Positions 10,527 to 22,210 of a stretch of 64,000 bases of DNA are shown piece by piece. The stretch is taken from contig CM055110.1 of NCBI GenBank assembly GCA_029204225.1, forward strand, positions 46,464,403-46,528,402. The letters run 5' to 3'. Numbering within the stretch: the stretch's first letter is position 1; each line of letters begins with the position of its first letter. A model generated the notes under the pieces. It did no database searches. It was not told the DNA's origin and saw nothing but the letters and a program-made list of their open reading frames with translations. The position numbers were made by a program, and so were the translations under genes. Origin of the DNA: Diphasiastrum complanatum (taxonomy: Eukaryota; Streptophyta; Lycopodiopsida; Lycopodiales; Lycopodiaceae).

Positions 10527-13175
10527 CTTGTTGATAAGGAGGATGGTACTGAACAACTATGTATTGATTATCGTGCTTTAAATAAACTCACTATCCGTAA
10601 TCAGTACCCTATCCCTCATATGGATGACCTGTTTGACCAGTTAGGCCAAGCCAAGATCTTTTCTAAACTTGACCTCCGTTCCGGTTATCACCAGATTCGT
10701 ATGCATCCTCCTGATGAGCACAAGACAGCTTTCCGTACCCACTTTGGTCTTTATGAGTTTCGTGTCCTTCCCTTTGGTGTTACCAATGGCCCGCCCACTT
10801 TTCAGAATGTCATGAATAACATCTTTCGTCCTCTGCTTGGAAAGTGTGTCATTGTTTATTTTGACGATATCCTCATTTATAGCACCACTCTCTCTCTTCA
10901 CGTTCAGCACGTTCGTTCTGTTTTTGTTTTGTTAATTACTCATCATCTGTATGCTAAACGTTCTAAATGTTCTTTTGTTGTTGTACAAATCGAGTTTTGG
11001 GGCTTCTTTGTTACTAAAGGTACTGTTCGTCTCGACCCTCGTAAGGTCCGTTCTATTCTTTCATGGCCTGTGCCTGCTGATGTTCATGATGTTCGTATGT
11101 TTCTTGGTCTTGCTATCCATCTTCGTAAACCAGTTGCTCATTTTGCCACTCTTGCATCTCCTTTGCATGCTCTGTTGAAAAAGGAAACTTCGTTTGCTTG
11201 GACTCCCGCATGTCAGTCAACTTTTGATACTTTGAAGGTTAAGCTTACCACTGCCCCTGTTTTATGTCTTCCAAATTTTTCCCAGCGTTTTGCTGTTGAG
11301 ACTGATGCTAGTTCCACAGGATTAGGTGCTTTGTTATGTCAGCGTCAGTGTGTTATTGCATATGAATCCCGTCGTCTTCGTTCGTACGAGCAGCGCTATT
11401 CCTCTCATGAAAAAGAGTTGCTTGCTATCCTTTTTGCTTTGAAGAAGTGGCGTCATTATCTGTATCGTGTTCTGTTTGATGTTTTTACTGATCACCAGTC
11501 ACTTCGTTATTTGTATACACAAAAGGATCTTAGTGATCGTCAGTACCGTTGGCTTCAATTTCTACAGTCCTTTCATTTTGATATTCATTATAAGCTTGGT
11601 AAAAGTAACGCTGCTACTGATGCTTTGTCTCGTTTACCTGCTCTTACTTACAGTCTTGTTACGTCTCCCCACTCTTGGTATGATGATCTTCCTCAGGCTT
11701 ATGCCACATGTCCAGAGTTTCGTGATGTTATGTCGTCTGCCTCTCGTCCTTCCTCTCACCCTCACCAGGTTTATCCCATTGTTAATCATCGTTTGTTTCA
11801 CTATGGTTCGTTATGTAATCCCAGCACTCTCGACATACGTCCACAGCTCCTTCTTGATGCCCATTCCTCTCCTGTTGGTGGCCATTTTGGTTTTCAGAAG
11901 TCCTTGTTCTGTTTGAAAGAACATTTTTATTGGCCTTCCATGAAGCATGAGCTTTCCCACGTTATTCATACTTGTGATTTTTGCCTTCGTAACAAGTATT
12001 CCCGTGAAAAACCTGGCGGTCTCCTTCAAAGTTGGCCTATTCCTTCCCGCCAGTGGACTGATATATCTATGGACTTCATTTTAGGTCTTCCCCGTACTCA
12101 GCGTGGTCATGACTCTTGTTTGGAGGTAGTTGATAGGTTTTCTAAACAAGCTCATTTCATACCAGTCAAACGTACTATTACAGCAGAGCAGTGTGGTCGT
12201 ATATTTATTTCTGAGATTTTCCGCTTACATGGTCTCCCATGACTTACTGATCGGGATACCAAGTTTACATCAGGTTTTTGGACAGAGCTTATGCGTATCT
12301 TGGATGTTAGGATACTTATGGGCACTGCTTATCATTCTTCTGTGGATGGTCAGTCTGAGGTTATTAACCGGGTATTGGAGGATTATTTACGACATTATGT
12401 TTCTCCTTCTGGTCGTGATTGGGATTAGTATCTATGTTTGGTTGAGTATAGTTATAACAGTTCTGTTAGTTCCAGCACAGGTGTTTCTCCTTTCCTGCTT
12501 GCTCATGGATACTCACCAGTTCTACCCGGTATACCTGCTCCTCCAGATGATGCACTTGTTACTATTTCATCTTATCTTTCGAGTGCTCGGGAGATTATTA
12601 CTAGAGCTGCTACTCATTTACAGCATATTCAGCAACGGTACAGGACCATTGTTGATCGTCATTGGCGCCATGTTGAGTTTGCAGAGGGAGATACTGTTTT
12701 TCTCCGGTTACGCTTTGCTCGCCATCGTTTTGTACAGGGTCTTGCTTCTACTGAGAAGCTTGCGCCGCGCTATTATGGGCCTTTTCAGATTCTTGAGCGC
12801 CTCAGTCCAGTTACATATCGTCTTGAGTTACCTGCCGCTACTCGGGCTTGTGATATCTTTCATGTCAGTTTATTACGTGTTGCTATTGAGGATGATGCTC
12901 CTCGAGATTCCTCATTTCCTACAGATCCAGAGCTTTTTCCATTCCTGCCAGCTGCTATTTTACAGGTGCGCTTATTGCATAGTCGTCGCCATCGGCAGGT
13001 TCAATTTTTGGTCCAGTGGGATGGTCGTCCTATTGAGGAGGCTACTTGGGAGCCCATTGATGTTTTTTATCATACCCCTATCCAACCTGATCAGGCTCAA
13101 TCACTTGCAGCTACCATTGCTTCTCGGGATGCTCCAGCTTCTATTGATGTTCCTTTCTCGGATGGGATATCTTGA
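10527..13175 (+). pseudogene. Gypsy-1 pol: RT, RNase H, integrase, chromodomain
   Basis: One frame carries RT (LCIDYRALNKLT, LDLRSGYHQIRM, LPFGVTNGPPTFQ and the catalytic YFDDILIYS), RNase H (FAVETDASSTGLGALLCQ), the integrase zinc domain (HVIHTCDFCLRNK), the integrase core (WTDISMDFILGLP, DGQSEVINRVLEDYLR) and a C-terminal chromodomain (QVQFLVQWDGRPIEEATWEP). The chromodomain places it in the plant chromoviruses. Two in-frame stops, TGA at 12240 and TAG at about 12426, break the integrase core; otherwise the frame stays open for over 800 codons, so decay is moderate. Confidence 0.88.
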
Positions 13176-13251
13176 TGCAGTATTTTTCTCTGGCACTGGT
13201 TCTTATCTTATTTTGCCTACATTGGGGGCAATGTTCTTTCTAGCCAGGGAG

Positions 13252-13708
13252 AGTTACGGACTACAGGATACAAGCCTACTGGGCTACTCTGCATATATTC
13301 CGCAGGCCTCTTTACATTTACTGTTGGTTATGTATATTTCTGGTTACGCATTTTATATTAGTCATGTACAGGCCCCAGAGCCTGCTTATGACCCGCACTG
13401 GGTCCTTTTTTATGACATTGACTGGCCTTGGGCCCTTATTATATGGTTATATGTGGAGTGGGGGCCCGTAGGAGGGCGCACTATTTTCCCTCCACATTTT
13501 GCCTCCCTTTACTTTTGAATTCCTATTTTAGGGTTCATTGGTAGGGTATTTATAGGGGCATTTGTACACTCATTTTTCAGATTATTGATTGGTATTGCTT
13601 GGGCTTTTCGTGGGAGAACCTATTGTCTTGTCTATTGCTTGTAGGGCTTTAGTCTATTGCTGTCTTTTATGCTTCATTGATTCAACACCTGAGATTTTGA
13701 TCTTAACT
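13252..13708 (+). repeat. Gypsy-1 LTR-C (3' LTR)
   Basis: Begins AGTTACGG after a purine-rich tract (GCCAGGGAG), ends TTAACT, and is followed by target duplication GGTAA at 13709. It contains a shortened TGCTTATGA segment where LTR-A and LTR-B have a longer one. Confidence 0.87.
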
Positions 13709-14119
13709 GGTAAATTGACACTTGTTGGTAAACTGATGTAATCAACATGCAAATATACTTTGTTTAACTAATTAGATTTTTTTTTGCACCATGCATACAT
13801 TGATTATTTTAATGTGAGTATACCATCATGTGGTCTAATTCTTATTTTTTGCCACGTGCAGATCAAGACCATGAGAGAGGTATGCCAACGACTTTTTTTG
13901 TTTGTCTAATATTTTGTAAATTGTGTATTTGTTCATTCCAAGTTTATGATTATCTAACTTCTTTTGCATTTAATTTTTTTTTTTTTGCAGCAGGAAAATA
14001 TAATGAGCAGCTTCGACGAATGAGACGTAAGTGTTTCTCTTGTTGTAAAATGAGGTCGCTATTATGTGAATATATCAGGTTCTAGATCTGAAAATTGAGA
14101 TGGAAATCAACTCCTAGTT

Positions 14120-14510
14120 TGCTGCCTTTTCTTTCTTTTAGGCAAAATGAAAGCAAAAGATGGCTCAGAAGTTTAGTTTCTAAAGAGCTTAAAACATTGG
14201 GGTCTTTATACATAAGCTCATCAAAATTAGGAAAATCGGGGACAAAAAGGTCATCTATATACCTTCTAACATGAGTTAGCTTATGTAAAACTAAGTAACG
14301 GTGTTAGAGGAAACTTATCTTTGCAAGAATTCAAACTCTTAAGAGAAATGATAAAGATTTGCTAGATAAAGACCACAATCACTACCCTTGGGAATGCCAA
14401 TTTTTTGTTGAAATAAAAAAATCCCCAACACATATATGCAAATTATCTAAAAGAAAGTGCAGCCAAGAACAAATATCATCAATATTTTCAGCATATCAGC
14501 TCACCATGCA
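14120..14510 (-). pseudogene. Penelope-like reverse transcriptase relic
   Basis: Read on the minus strand with frame shifts: LLDNLHICVGDFF, then IGIPKGSDCGLYLANLYHF, EFEFLQR, then RRYIDDLFVPDFPNFDELMY. The order and spacing (LLDN...GD...GIP.G.(N/D)C...LANL...EF.F...RYIDD) match the RT core of Penelope-like elements: the GIPMGTNCAPL-type motif followed by the catalytic YIDD box. It is not the pattern of the LINE, Copia or Gypsy RTs in this window. Several stop codons and at least one frameshift are present. No GIY-YIG endonuclease was found nearby. Confidence 0.55.
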
Positions 14511-14519
14511 CCACACCAT

Positions 14520-14840
14520 AGAACTGATCCGTAGAGCTTGTTGGCAATAGAGTGACTTATCATGATGGTTCCATAATTGCCTACATCCATTGGATCACTA
14601 GCTCTGAGAATTGGGTGGATATGTTTGTACAACATAAGGTGGGAAAACCAGAAACAACAACTTGATTGAAGATGTGGGAGATGAAAGGGGAAATGATATT
14701 AGAAATCGACTTGAGAACGTCAATTGTGAGAGAGTCAATGTCTTTTGCTTTATTGTTTGAGCATGGGTAATTCCCTCTTCCGCGCCATAGAAGGAGAGAA
14801 AAGCTGAAAATTTGCAGAGGATGAGGTGATAAAACCATAG
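14520..14840 (-). pseudogene. LINE reverse-transcriptase N-terminal fragment
   Basis: NKAKDIDSLTIDVLKSIS...FNQVVVSGFPTLCCTN, then with a frame slip DPMDVGNYGTIMISHSIANKLYG. This aligns with NKARDIDDLESELLIHAADLL and VVSGFPSSWCTDIIHPIHKNGDPM...HTIMIGHVLTNLYG of the LINEs at 48-63 kb. It is highly diverged and directly adjoins the Penelope-like relic. Confidence 0.65.
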
Positions 14841-15044
14841 TTGGTCAAGTAATTGTATACAAACAAGTGGCATAGTCCACCCAAGTCTCAATGGCTATAG
14901 GTGTCCATATGTGTGGAATCGTGGAGAACACTCTCCAAAAGAAAGATGAAGAAGTCCGACACCAAGGCGTCAATCCTTTTTTTACTTTTCTTTTGCGAGT
15001 ATTCTTTCTCCTTTACCACTTTGAGACCAGACATTTCTATGCAG

Positions 15045-15330
15045 TTGGAAAGCCAGTTTATGAGTTCCCCAATTAAGACCCATTGGAAAGCAGCAAAGAG
15101 GGTACTTAGGTATGTCAAGGGGACTACATGTTATGAAATAGAGTACACAAATGCCGATGAGCTTTAGCTTGAGCTTTAACTTGGAGACTTCACTAATTCA
15201 AATTGGGCTAGTGACAAGGATGATCGAAAGTAAAAAAAACCGTAGGTTACACATTCAACCTTGGTTATGGAGCCATTTCTTGGTGCAGCTAGAAATAACC
15301 CACTGTCACCTTATCATTCGGTTATTTCAC
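15045..15330 (+). pseudogene. Copia RNase H fragment
   Basis: SQFMSSPIKTHWKAAKRVLRYVKGTTCYEIEYTN followed in other frames by GDFTNSNWASDKDDRK and ...GYGAISWCS-like residues. It aligns with the RT/RNase H junction of Copia-1 (ASQFMSSPTEAHWKAAKRVLRYVKGTT). It is on the plus strand, isolated, truncated at both ends and frame-broken. Confidence 0.8.
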
Positions 15331-15488
15331 ATGGAATTTCTAGCTGCATTCCAGCCACATAGGGCGGCGTATGGGCCAAACGAGTTCAAAATGAATACAA
15401 AAAGTGAGCTACCGGTGATATTTTGCTTTTCTCTCTCTCTCGATTTGGTGGTTCGAACCGCGGTTCGCGGTTCGATGCAACCTTGACG

Positions 15489-15600
15489 CTCACACACTCA
15501 CTCAAGTCTCAACTCTAACTTCCTCACACTCACTCAAGTCTCAACTCTAACTTCCTCGCACTCACTCAAGTCTCTACTCTAACTTCCTCACACTCACTCA
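15489..15600. repeat. 32-bp tandem repeat, about three units
   Basis: The unit (starting CACACTCACTCAAGTCTCAA, then CTCTAACTTCCT) repeats three times with one or two changes and decays into CACTCACCCACCCACG. A near-palindromic GAACCGCGGTTC lies just upstream (about 15455-15470). Confidence 0.7.
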
Positions 15601-15604
15601 CCCA

Positions 15605-17325
15605 CCCACGCCACCCACGGTCCACACCCTTCTTGCCAATTTGTGCAACTACATACATTAAGCATTTATATATGTTATTGTGTGAGGCATAAGCTTGGCC
15701 ATTATCCCAACAAGGACAAAGGAGTGTAACCAGTAATAGTCGCAACACCCAATTGGTTCAATCAAAGACACAAAGAGCCAGTTAGGGGGCACCCATTGAT
15801 AGTCCTAAAAGCTATGGACCAGAATGGAAAGTAGATGACCTGAATATAAAGGTCTACAATGCCAAGGAGTTTCGTTTTCATCACAAACTAGTGGGAGCTC
15901 ATGACCTTGGAGGACAAGGATCTCACATCAAGCTAGATATTGTTAATAGGTTTCTACTACAATTGCAATCCTTCATATGATTGAGACCAATGATGAATCA
16001 TAACCACATGTCCACATATTGATGAGTCACTAGATGTCACTAATTGTGTTGATGTTGCAAAATTTCATGCTAGTTTATTCCACTTAGGCCAAACGAGTGG
16101 GATCCAATACCATCTAATGGGAAATTCAAGAGTCCATTGCTTTGGTAAATACTGGCACTCACATACTTTTATGAGCAAGTAATTTCTCATGTGCCTCTAG
16201 TCCTCAAGAAGCCTCGCATTCTTTGCATGTAGAGGTTTCCAAATCGCATAATAATTTCCAATCACTCATCTACACCACAATGTGCTCGTATTACTTAGCT
16301 CATGAGTAGAAGTAGCAACTTGATCCATACCCATCATAAGATGATAGGAGCAGCTAGCAAGGAATTGCTTTGTGCAAAGCCTTCATTAAAAATTTCTCAA
16401 ACTTATTGATTTAAGAGTCCGTAGACCCTAACCATGTACTCAGCTACTCAAAAACTTTCCAACAGATCTAGTAACACATGATCTCTATGCTTCTTTCATG
16501 GCCCTAACTTTTCTGCCCTGGAGCAGTATCTTGATGTGATGCAAACATTGCCCCATATTCATGAGAATAGCAATTCCAAGAGTCAACAAGATGTTTAAGG
16601 CATGTTCAATTGAACCCAAACTCAACCTTAAAAGTAGCAACACAGTGGTCTCCATATTAACTTCTTCTCGGCTTTTTATTCGAGCAGCACATAACTAGCA
16701 GATTATATTGAAACCAACATATCCAAACTTCAAAAGAGCCTTCAATAGTAAGTCCTTAATTGCAGACAATAACATGGTTGAGATCCTTCTGTTTTATAAA
16801 CTCTAAACATGTAGTCCAGTAACTCCGCCCCCATCCTATAAGCCTACCAAGAAAAGAATATGTTGACAATTGGTCAATATCTTCTGCTCTTTCAACTCCA
16901 CAAGAAGGTATTCCAATACGGTGTACCTCTGGCTTTATAAAATAAGCCTATTGGCATTCTTGAATATAAAACACACAAAATTAAACAGTTTTCTTCTTGG
17001 AAAGCTGACAAAGACATGAAACAGAATGAATAGAAAATAAATCTGCAATAATATTAATCCATACAATGTATGAAACATAGACTTTGAAGTGTTTCTAAAA
17101 ATGGCACAAGACTGACAAATTCCTGTTAGGAAAACTTGCACCCTATGTTCATCCCTTTCAAGTACTACAATGCCAAATCTTTACATGAAAAGCTTTTTTA
17201 TGTAGCCATAAGGTAGATAAAACTACAAAATCTGATTATTTTCTAAGTTGGAAAATGATGGTATATGATAAACTCAATCAATTTGCGCTTCGACCAAAGA
17301 TGACAAAAGGCTGATCAAATTAACT
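15605..17325. other. No gene seen (TAF5 intron sequence)
   Basis: AT-rich sequence without recognisable domains, LTRs or long open frames on either strand. It lies directly downstream (minus sense) of the TAF5 exon at 17329-17446 and reads as intron. Confidence 0.5.
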
Positions 17326-17328
17326 TAC

Positions 17329-17446
17329 ATCAACATCTGAAAGATGTCCTGCCATGATTCGCAATGGTTGGATTCTGTCCATGGACCATACTCTTGCTGT
17401 TCGATCGTGTGAAGCACTTGCAAAATAGTGCCCAACTGGACTATAC
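17329..17446 (-). CDS. TAF5: TAF5 exon (WD40 repeat region, GHYFAS...LSDVD), with 1-nt frame break
   Basis: Read on the minus strand between a polypyrimidine/ACAG acceptor and a GTAAG donor. It encodes YSPVGHYFASASHDR, then after one extra base TARVWSMDRIQPLRIMAGH and LSDVD. This is the highly conserved second/third WD40 blade of TAF5, the TFIID/SAGA-type scaffold subunit that acts in the nucleus at promoters. The exon is 118 nt where 117 would keep the frame (CGAAACAGC instead of CGAACAGC). The preceding exon ends ...YPVWDVQ in phase 0, as expected. The extra A is either a sequence error or a sign that this copy is a pseudogene. Later exons are not in the window. Confidence 0.85.
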
Positions 17447-17659
17447 TGTAAAAATTTCACTTTGCAAAGTCAGAATAGCAGCACAACAACAAAATAAAAG
17501 GTGGGAGGTTTAGCATGTTATGAACGAAATTCAGAGCTTGCTAAGTAGTAAGCATGATAGTCAATATCACTATATCAGCATAAAAATTGGTTAATATAAG
17601 AGATCAACAGGGATCTTCACTAGAAAGCTGAACAAAAAAGAACTTATACACACCCAAGC

Positions 17660-17810
17660 TTCTCCCTAACTGGGAGTGAACTAGGACACCTCACTGGGAC
17701 ACATCTATAGCTTAATTGGGCCACGTCTACCACTACCGGATGACTCACTACCAGTTCCATACAAAATCCCAATTGTTATAAAATCATCAGTTGAATCCAC
17801 TTTTTAGACA
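17660..17810 (-). repeat. Diverged fragment of the 21.6-kb LTR family
   Basis: GGACACCTCACTGGGACAC, GGGCCACGTC, GATGACTCACTA and CCATACAAAATCC align in order with 21885-21990 and 22610-22710 of the LTR pair. Only the middle of the LTR remains. Confidence 0.6.
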
Positions 17811-17819
17811 TTTGGTCAT

Positions 17820-18965
17820 TACTTCAGCACTCAGTTTGCAGTAGAACGGCATTCTGGGACACCATGTTCTGGAATTCAACATTCTGGAATGCAACGTTCT
17901 GGAACGTTGTTAAAAAAAAGCCTGAAATTTTTATTAAGGCCCGCAAAGCCTAATTTCCAGCACACTCTAAGAGGAGATGAGGAGCTTGTGGAGAGAGCAA
18001 TAGGAGGCCAGATAGGCTGTGTGAGCACTCTATGTGAAGGCCATGATGCGTGGACATAGAAGACAAAAGTGAATATGAGGAGATTTGCAAGCAAAACAGC
18101 TTTTTGGAGCTTTTTTTCACCCTTTTTTTCGTTGATTTGTTTGGAGGCTATAGTGCATTATTTTGAGTGAATCCTATTGCTATGAGTAGCTATAGGGTTG
18201 CTAGGGTAGCTGTAGGGTTGCTAGGTTATTCTCAAGGTTATTTTTGCATTGGTGGTCACCATGAGCATTCATGTGGTTTAGGGTCATGAGACCCTTTTGC
18301 ATAGTTTTTTTTAGGTGCACAATTTAGGGTTTAGTGATTTAGAGTAGGTCTTAGGCATCCATTGGCATTATGGTTTAGATCTTAGGTGGCTTTAGGGTTG
18401 TTTTAGCTCCTTTTTTCCACTTTGCATTAAATTTTTGACCTTTTTTATAGCATCTCAAGGGTTTCTATAGACATGCCTGTGGCGGGACGAGGTGTGTGGG
18501 TAGAGATGGATCTTTACAAGTTCAGGTGCATGCAAATGGCATTGCTTGTTTTGCGGTGCTACCCTTTGCAGCATGGCGATGAGGATCAAATGGGTGGACC
18601 ATGGGCGTTGCCTCGTGTATGGCGGTTCTAGAAACCTGAGCGAGTGCACCTACTACGCGCATATGGAGCAGCAACAACTAGACCCAGCTACGAATTGGTC
18701 AGCAGCTAGGTTCTATTGCTAGTCCATCAATAACAAGGCCATACAAACTTCATAACAAAACATCCTACCACTACAACTATGTTATTCGCTCCAATGGAGG
18801 ATTTTAAGTTCTCATTGAACCTAAAAACAGAGAGAGGTAGTCCATCACGGCCACCATTCGCAGCAATAGCGAGGGGCTTTTCCACCCGGCGAGTCAATTC
18901 GGGGAGGGCCTATTGAAGGTAGTGGCCCTAGTTCAGCAAAGGCAAAAGGTCGTATGCGGCTATGG
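17820..18965. other. No gene seen
   Basis: Intron-like sequence. A short run of TTCTGGAA-type repeats ending AACGTTCTGGAACGTT lies at 17850-17910. T-rich and AGGGTTGCTAGG-type simple repeats follow at 18120-18240. No domains recognised. Confidence 0.45.
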
Positions 18966-18969
18966 GAGG

Positions 18970-19418
18970 TGTTAGGGAACCAACGCCCTTGGGTCCCAAA
19001 CCTAAACTTGAGACTGGACGATGACTGGGCCTGTTGACTTGACCGGTGACTCGTGAACCTGCATGGTTGCCACGTGTCGTGATATAGGATGTGCGCATGG
19101 CTTGGAGTCTGCCATCGTGGAGGTATACAAGGGGAGGAGGACTCATTTGCCATCCATTCTATCTACCTAGGAGGAGGTGGATGGAGAGCGGTGTGCACAG
19201 CCAGGATGAGTGCTAGCTTGAGGCGGGAGATGGCTGAGAGCCTAGGCAATGGTATGGGACACTGTCTAGGATGGATGTCGGATCTTGCTTGTTACAGTCA
19301 CAGGCCAGGGCACGGAGGGTGGACCTGGATTGGGTCCTACGGTGGGGTGGAAGTGAATCATTCGGTCTCTTGGTGGTTAACCGGCACCTGGAGGTATGCG
19401 CTATGAAAGAGTCTAACA
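18970..19418 (+). repeat. LTR with adjoining primer-binding site (remnant element)
   Basis: Starts TGTTAGGGAACC, ends GTCTAACA and is followed directly by TATGGTGTCAGAGCC, a one-base variant of the initiator-Met primer-binding site. The downstream 19435-19760 looks like leader sequence; no gag or pol follows and no partner LTR was found, so the rest has been lost. A GTGATATAGG-like TATA region and GC-rich transcribed part are plausible but not proven. Confidence 0.65.
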
Positions 19419-19764
19419 TATGGTGTCAGAGCCACTGTATGCCGAAAGCAGGTGTGTTGATCCGAAAGGGTTTTTCTTGTAAAGCTTTGATCTTTTTTGA
19501 AATTCATAAATTAGGCGGGAAATGTGTTTTTATTCACAATTTATTCCTTCTAACATCGGTTTTGATGTTTTTTGAGTTAAAAAAATAATCAAGCTCTGAC
19601 CCCTCCGCGTGCTGCCATGTGGCATTGTCCTGGAGCGGACAGGTGGCAACAGGCAGTAGACAGTACTTCCGCGAGGGTCTGGACGACGGACTGCTGTTCC
19701 GCGGGGCCTTACAACAGAAAAAAAACAATTCCGCTGGACAACGGCGGTTTGGTAGCTGTCCGCA

Positions 19765-21625
19765 GCAGTGCTATCGAATTGAGAATATAGAAAGCTAAGA
19801 TCGTTAAATCAAGGTTTACCAACCTAGTAATCCTCGATGGTCTTCTACAACTCAAAATAAATCAAAATCAGCAACATGCAATCAACACGCAAGCAAATAC
19901 AGTGACATGCAATCAACATGCAAGTAAATATGGCAACATGCAAGCAATCTGAAAAATTCTAGAGGCATGCATGCAACATGCATGGACTAGTACTTGCACA
20001 TCCAAAAGTAAATTGCTATCAAATTGTGAATTTGCTTACATGCAATGAATAGATCAAATTTTTGAAGTAATCGGATCTGCTGGCTATGGAGGGCAGCGAG
20101 CAAGATGAAGAGGATGCGATCAGAAAATTACATGAATCTCATATCAGAAACTTGCTACATAAACTAGAATGATAGTATATGCTGTAGGGAGCATTCTAAC
20201 ATCAATAATCCTTGAAATTGCTCCTCCAATTGGGTCGATTAGATCACGAATGCTTGCTGTCCACGAATTCCCAGCAAAAAGAACACTACATTAGCAAGAA
20301 TATAAAGCAATAAATCAGATCCATGAAGACACCAATCTAGGATAGCATTATACTAGCATTGATTAGCAAGAGGTTCTACCACACAAGAGAGAGCAAATCA
20401 TAATAGAATATGAGAGAAAGGTTTCTCCATCCAAAATTGCGCCCACTAGGAGGAGGAGGCTTCTTTTATAGATATAGAGCAAACAATTGTGTGATGTACA
20501 TGGCTTCCAAGTGTCAAAAGTAGGTGTAGTAGGTGTCCCACATGCTAAGCATGCACTTTCTCTCTTCATGCAATGATACTTGGCATGATTTGCCTTGATC
20601 CACAAAGTTTCCTATCTATGAAAAATGCGCCCTCCTACAACATAAAAATTCATATAGTTCCAACATATGGTTGGCAGCATGTGAAATTGCCCCTAAGGAC
20701 CCATGTACAAACTTGTTGGGCCTACTCAAGGTTAAAAAACCTTTACAATAAATTTTTATAATGTTTTACAAACTTGGAAAGCCTATTTTAAACTTTGAGA
20801 GAATACAACGCAAATTAATATTGCGTGGTGCTAAAATACATAGTGAAATTGATCAAACTTAAACCATGACAAGCAGTTGAGGGGGTCAAACCAGCGAAGG
20901 AGGGGGTGGTACGCTGGCCGCCAGCTGGCAGGTGGTCCAGGTCATCTATGAGGAGGCTTAGGTGGCAAAGTAATGCCACTTGGCAGGTCTGGATCAAGCA
21001 TGAAAAGGGTGGTGTGCATCCCCTATGCTAAGTTTCATGAGAAAAGAAGGTGATTGGATGGATCATGGTAGTTTGTTACGTTTTTCTCTTTGGAGTTCCA
21101 AAATCCCTATAGTAACTAGTCTTATATAATATGCATTCATAGTTCACAGTAGATTGCAATGTGTTTTGATTTTTTTTACATCCTTAAACTGTGATTCTTT
21201 TCCCACCCTAACGCATACATACATAAAAACCACAAAAAACCATCGATGGTGTTGCATTGAGCTTTTTTGGCAGCAATGCTACCCTAAGATAACCTTTTAA
21301 ACTTCTTCCTTCTCCAACAATGTTACAATATAGTTTTTGCACAACCAGAACACGTTGCATCTACCTATTAAGCTACTTTGTTTAAGCTAGGAAATCACAA
21401 TAGACAATAATAGTAAACTCCCGCCAAAGACATACGATTCCAAAATCTCTTAGCTACAGCAACAATATTGTTCAGTAGAGGACATCATGGAGAGAATGGA
21501 ACAAACCTATTGGATAACAGCAAGCGGCAAGAGACAAATTTTAGGATTTATGGTCAAGAACTACCAATAAATATGGAAACCGATATGGACATGACAAATC
21601 CTGTTCCGCCGATGTCGTTTGATCA
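19765..21625. other. No gene; possible minus-strand solo LTR around 20100-20665
   Basis: Short repeats of AACATGCAATCAACATGCAAG lie at 19875-19985. On the minus strand a TGTTGGAACT start (20665), a TATCTATAAAAG TATA-like box (about 20470) and downstream CT-rich transcribed sequence resemble an LTR, but the other edge, primer site and target duplication were not found. Confidence 0.35.
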
Positions 21626-21627
21626 AG

Positions 21628-21632
21628 ATGAC
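21628..21632. repeat. Target-site duplication ATGAC (left)
   Basis: Identical to 22848-22852 and flanks the LTR pair at 21633-22847. Confidence 0.8.
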
Positions 21633-22124
21633 TATAAAGTCCTCAATCCAAGGATCCTATTCTAAGCATGCCAATCACAAGCAACACAAGGGAACTTGAT
21701 GGTGGACAAACCAACCCAACCAGACCTAGATCGAACGGATCTAGCCCCCAAGCTATGGATCAATCACATAGAGAGGAATGAGGCATCATACCAACAACAT
21801 CCTGCCACCGGTCATGCTATCAAGCATACACTAGTGAGAGCCCAATAGGTATACTTATACCCTCCAAGGCCCATGCACCACTAGTAGTGCACTGTGACAC
21901 CTCACAGGACACCTCTACAGCCTATCTGGGCCACGTCATCCAGTTCCCCAATGACTGATAGACCCATACAAATCCACCATCAAGTGTTTAGGCCTACAAC
22001 CATTAATTATGACCACGTACACATAAGGGCCCCAAATCCCTTATAGTCACAATTAACTTACGGGTTGTCGGTCCACCGGTCTCTAGCGTGGACACACTAC
22101 CCGAGACCAGTCATGGGCATGACA
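21633..22124 (-). repeat. 3' LTR of the 21.6-kb element
   Basis: 492 bp, TG (minus sense) at 22124; polypurine tract CCCCCC/GGGGGG adjoins at 22125-22136. Confidence 0.82.
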
Positions 22125-22210
22125 TTCTTCCCCCCTTATTCAAGTTCTGTCCTCAGAACTTAAAACTGGGAAAGTCTCTCCTTAAGCTTCCTTTCTATTT
22201 CCAGGAATCG

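Larger units (their letters stand above)
980..13708 (+). mobile_element. Gypsy-1: chromovirus LTR retrotransposon with three LTR copies, split by Copia-1
   Basis: The outer LTRs (980-1419 and 13252-13708) are flanked by a perfect 5-bp duplication GGTAA (975-979 and 13709-13713), so they bound one insertion. Primer-binding sites TGGTATCAGAGCAC follow the LTRs at 1420 and 3636, complementary to initiator tRNA-Met. The internal region has gag, then RT, RNase H, integrase and a C-terminal chromodomain, the Ty3/Gypsy chromovirus order. An extra LTR plus leader (3171-3858) and an unrelated 1.5-kb stretch (1641-3170) sit between the 5' LTR and gag. Copia-1 interrupts gag. The copy is dead: stop codons, frameshifts and a missing protease region. 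Confidence 0.9.

Noticed and set aside
13857-14025. Two mini-exon-like pieces on the plus strand (GTGCAG|...GAGAG|GTATGC and TTTGCAG|...GAC|GTAAGTG)
   Set aside because: Splice-like signals are good but the pieces are 18 and about 36 nt, encode no recognisable domain and have no neighbours; chance is likely in AT-rich intron.
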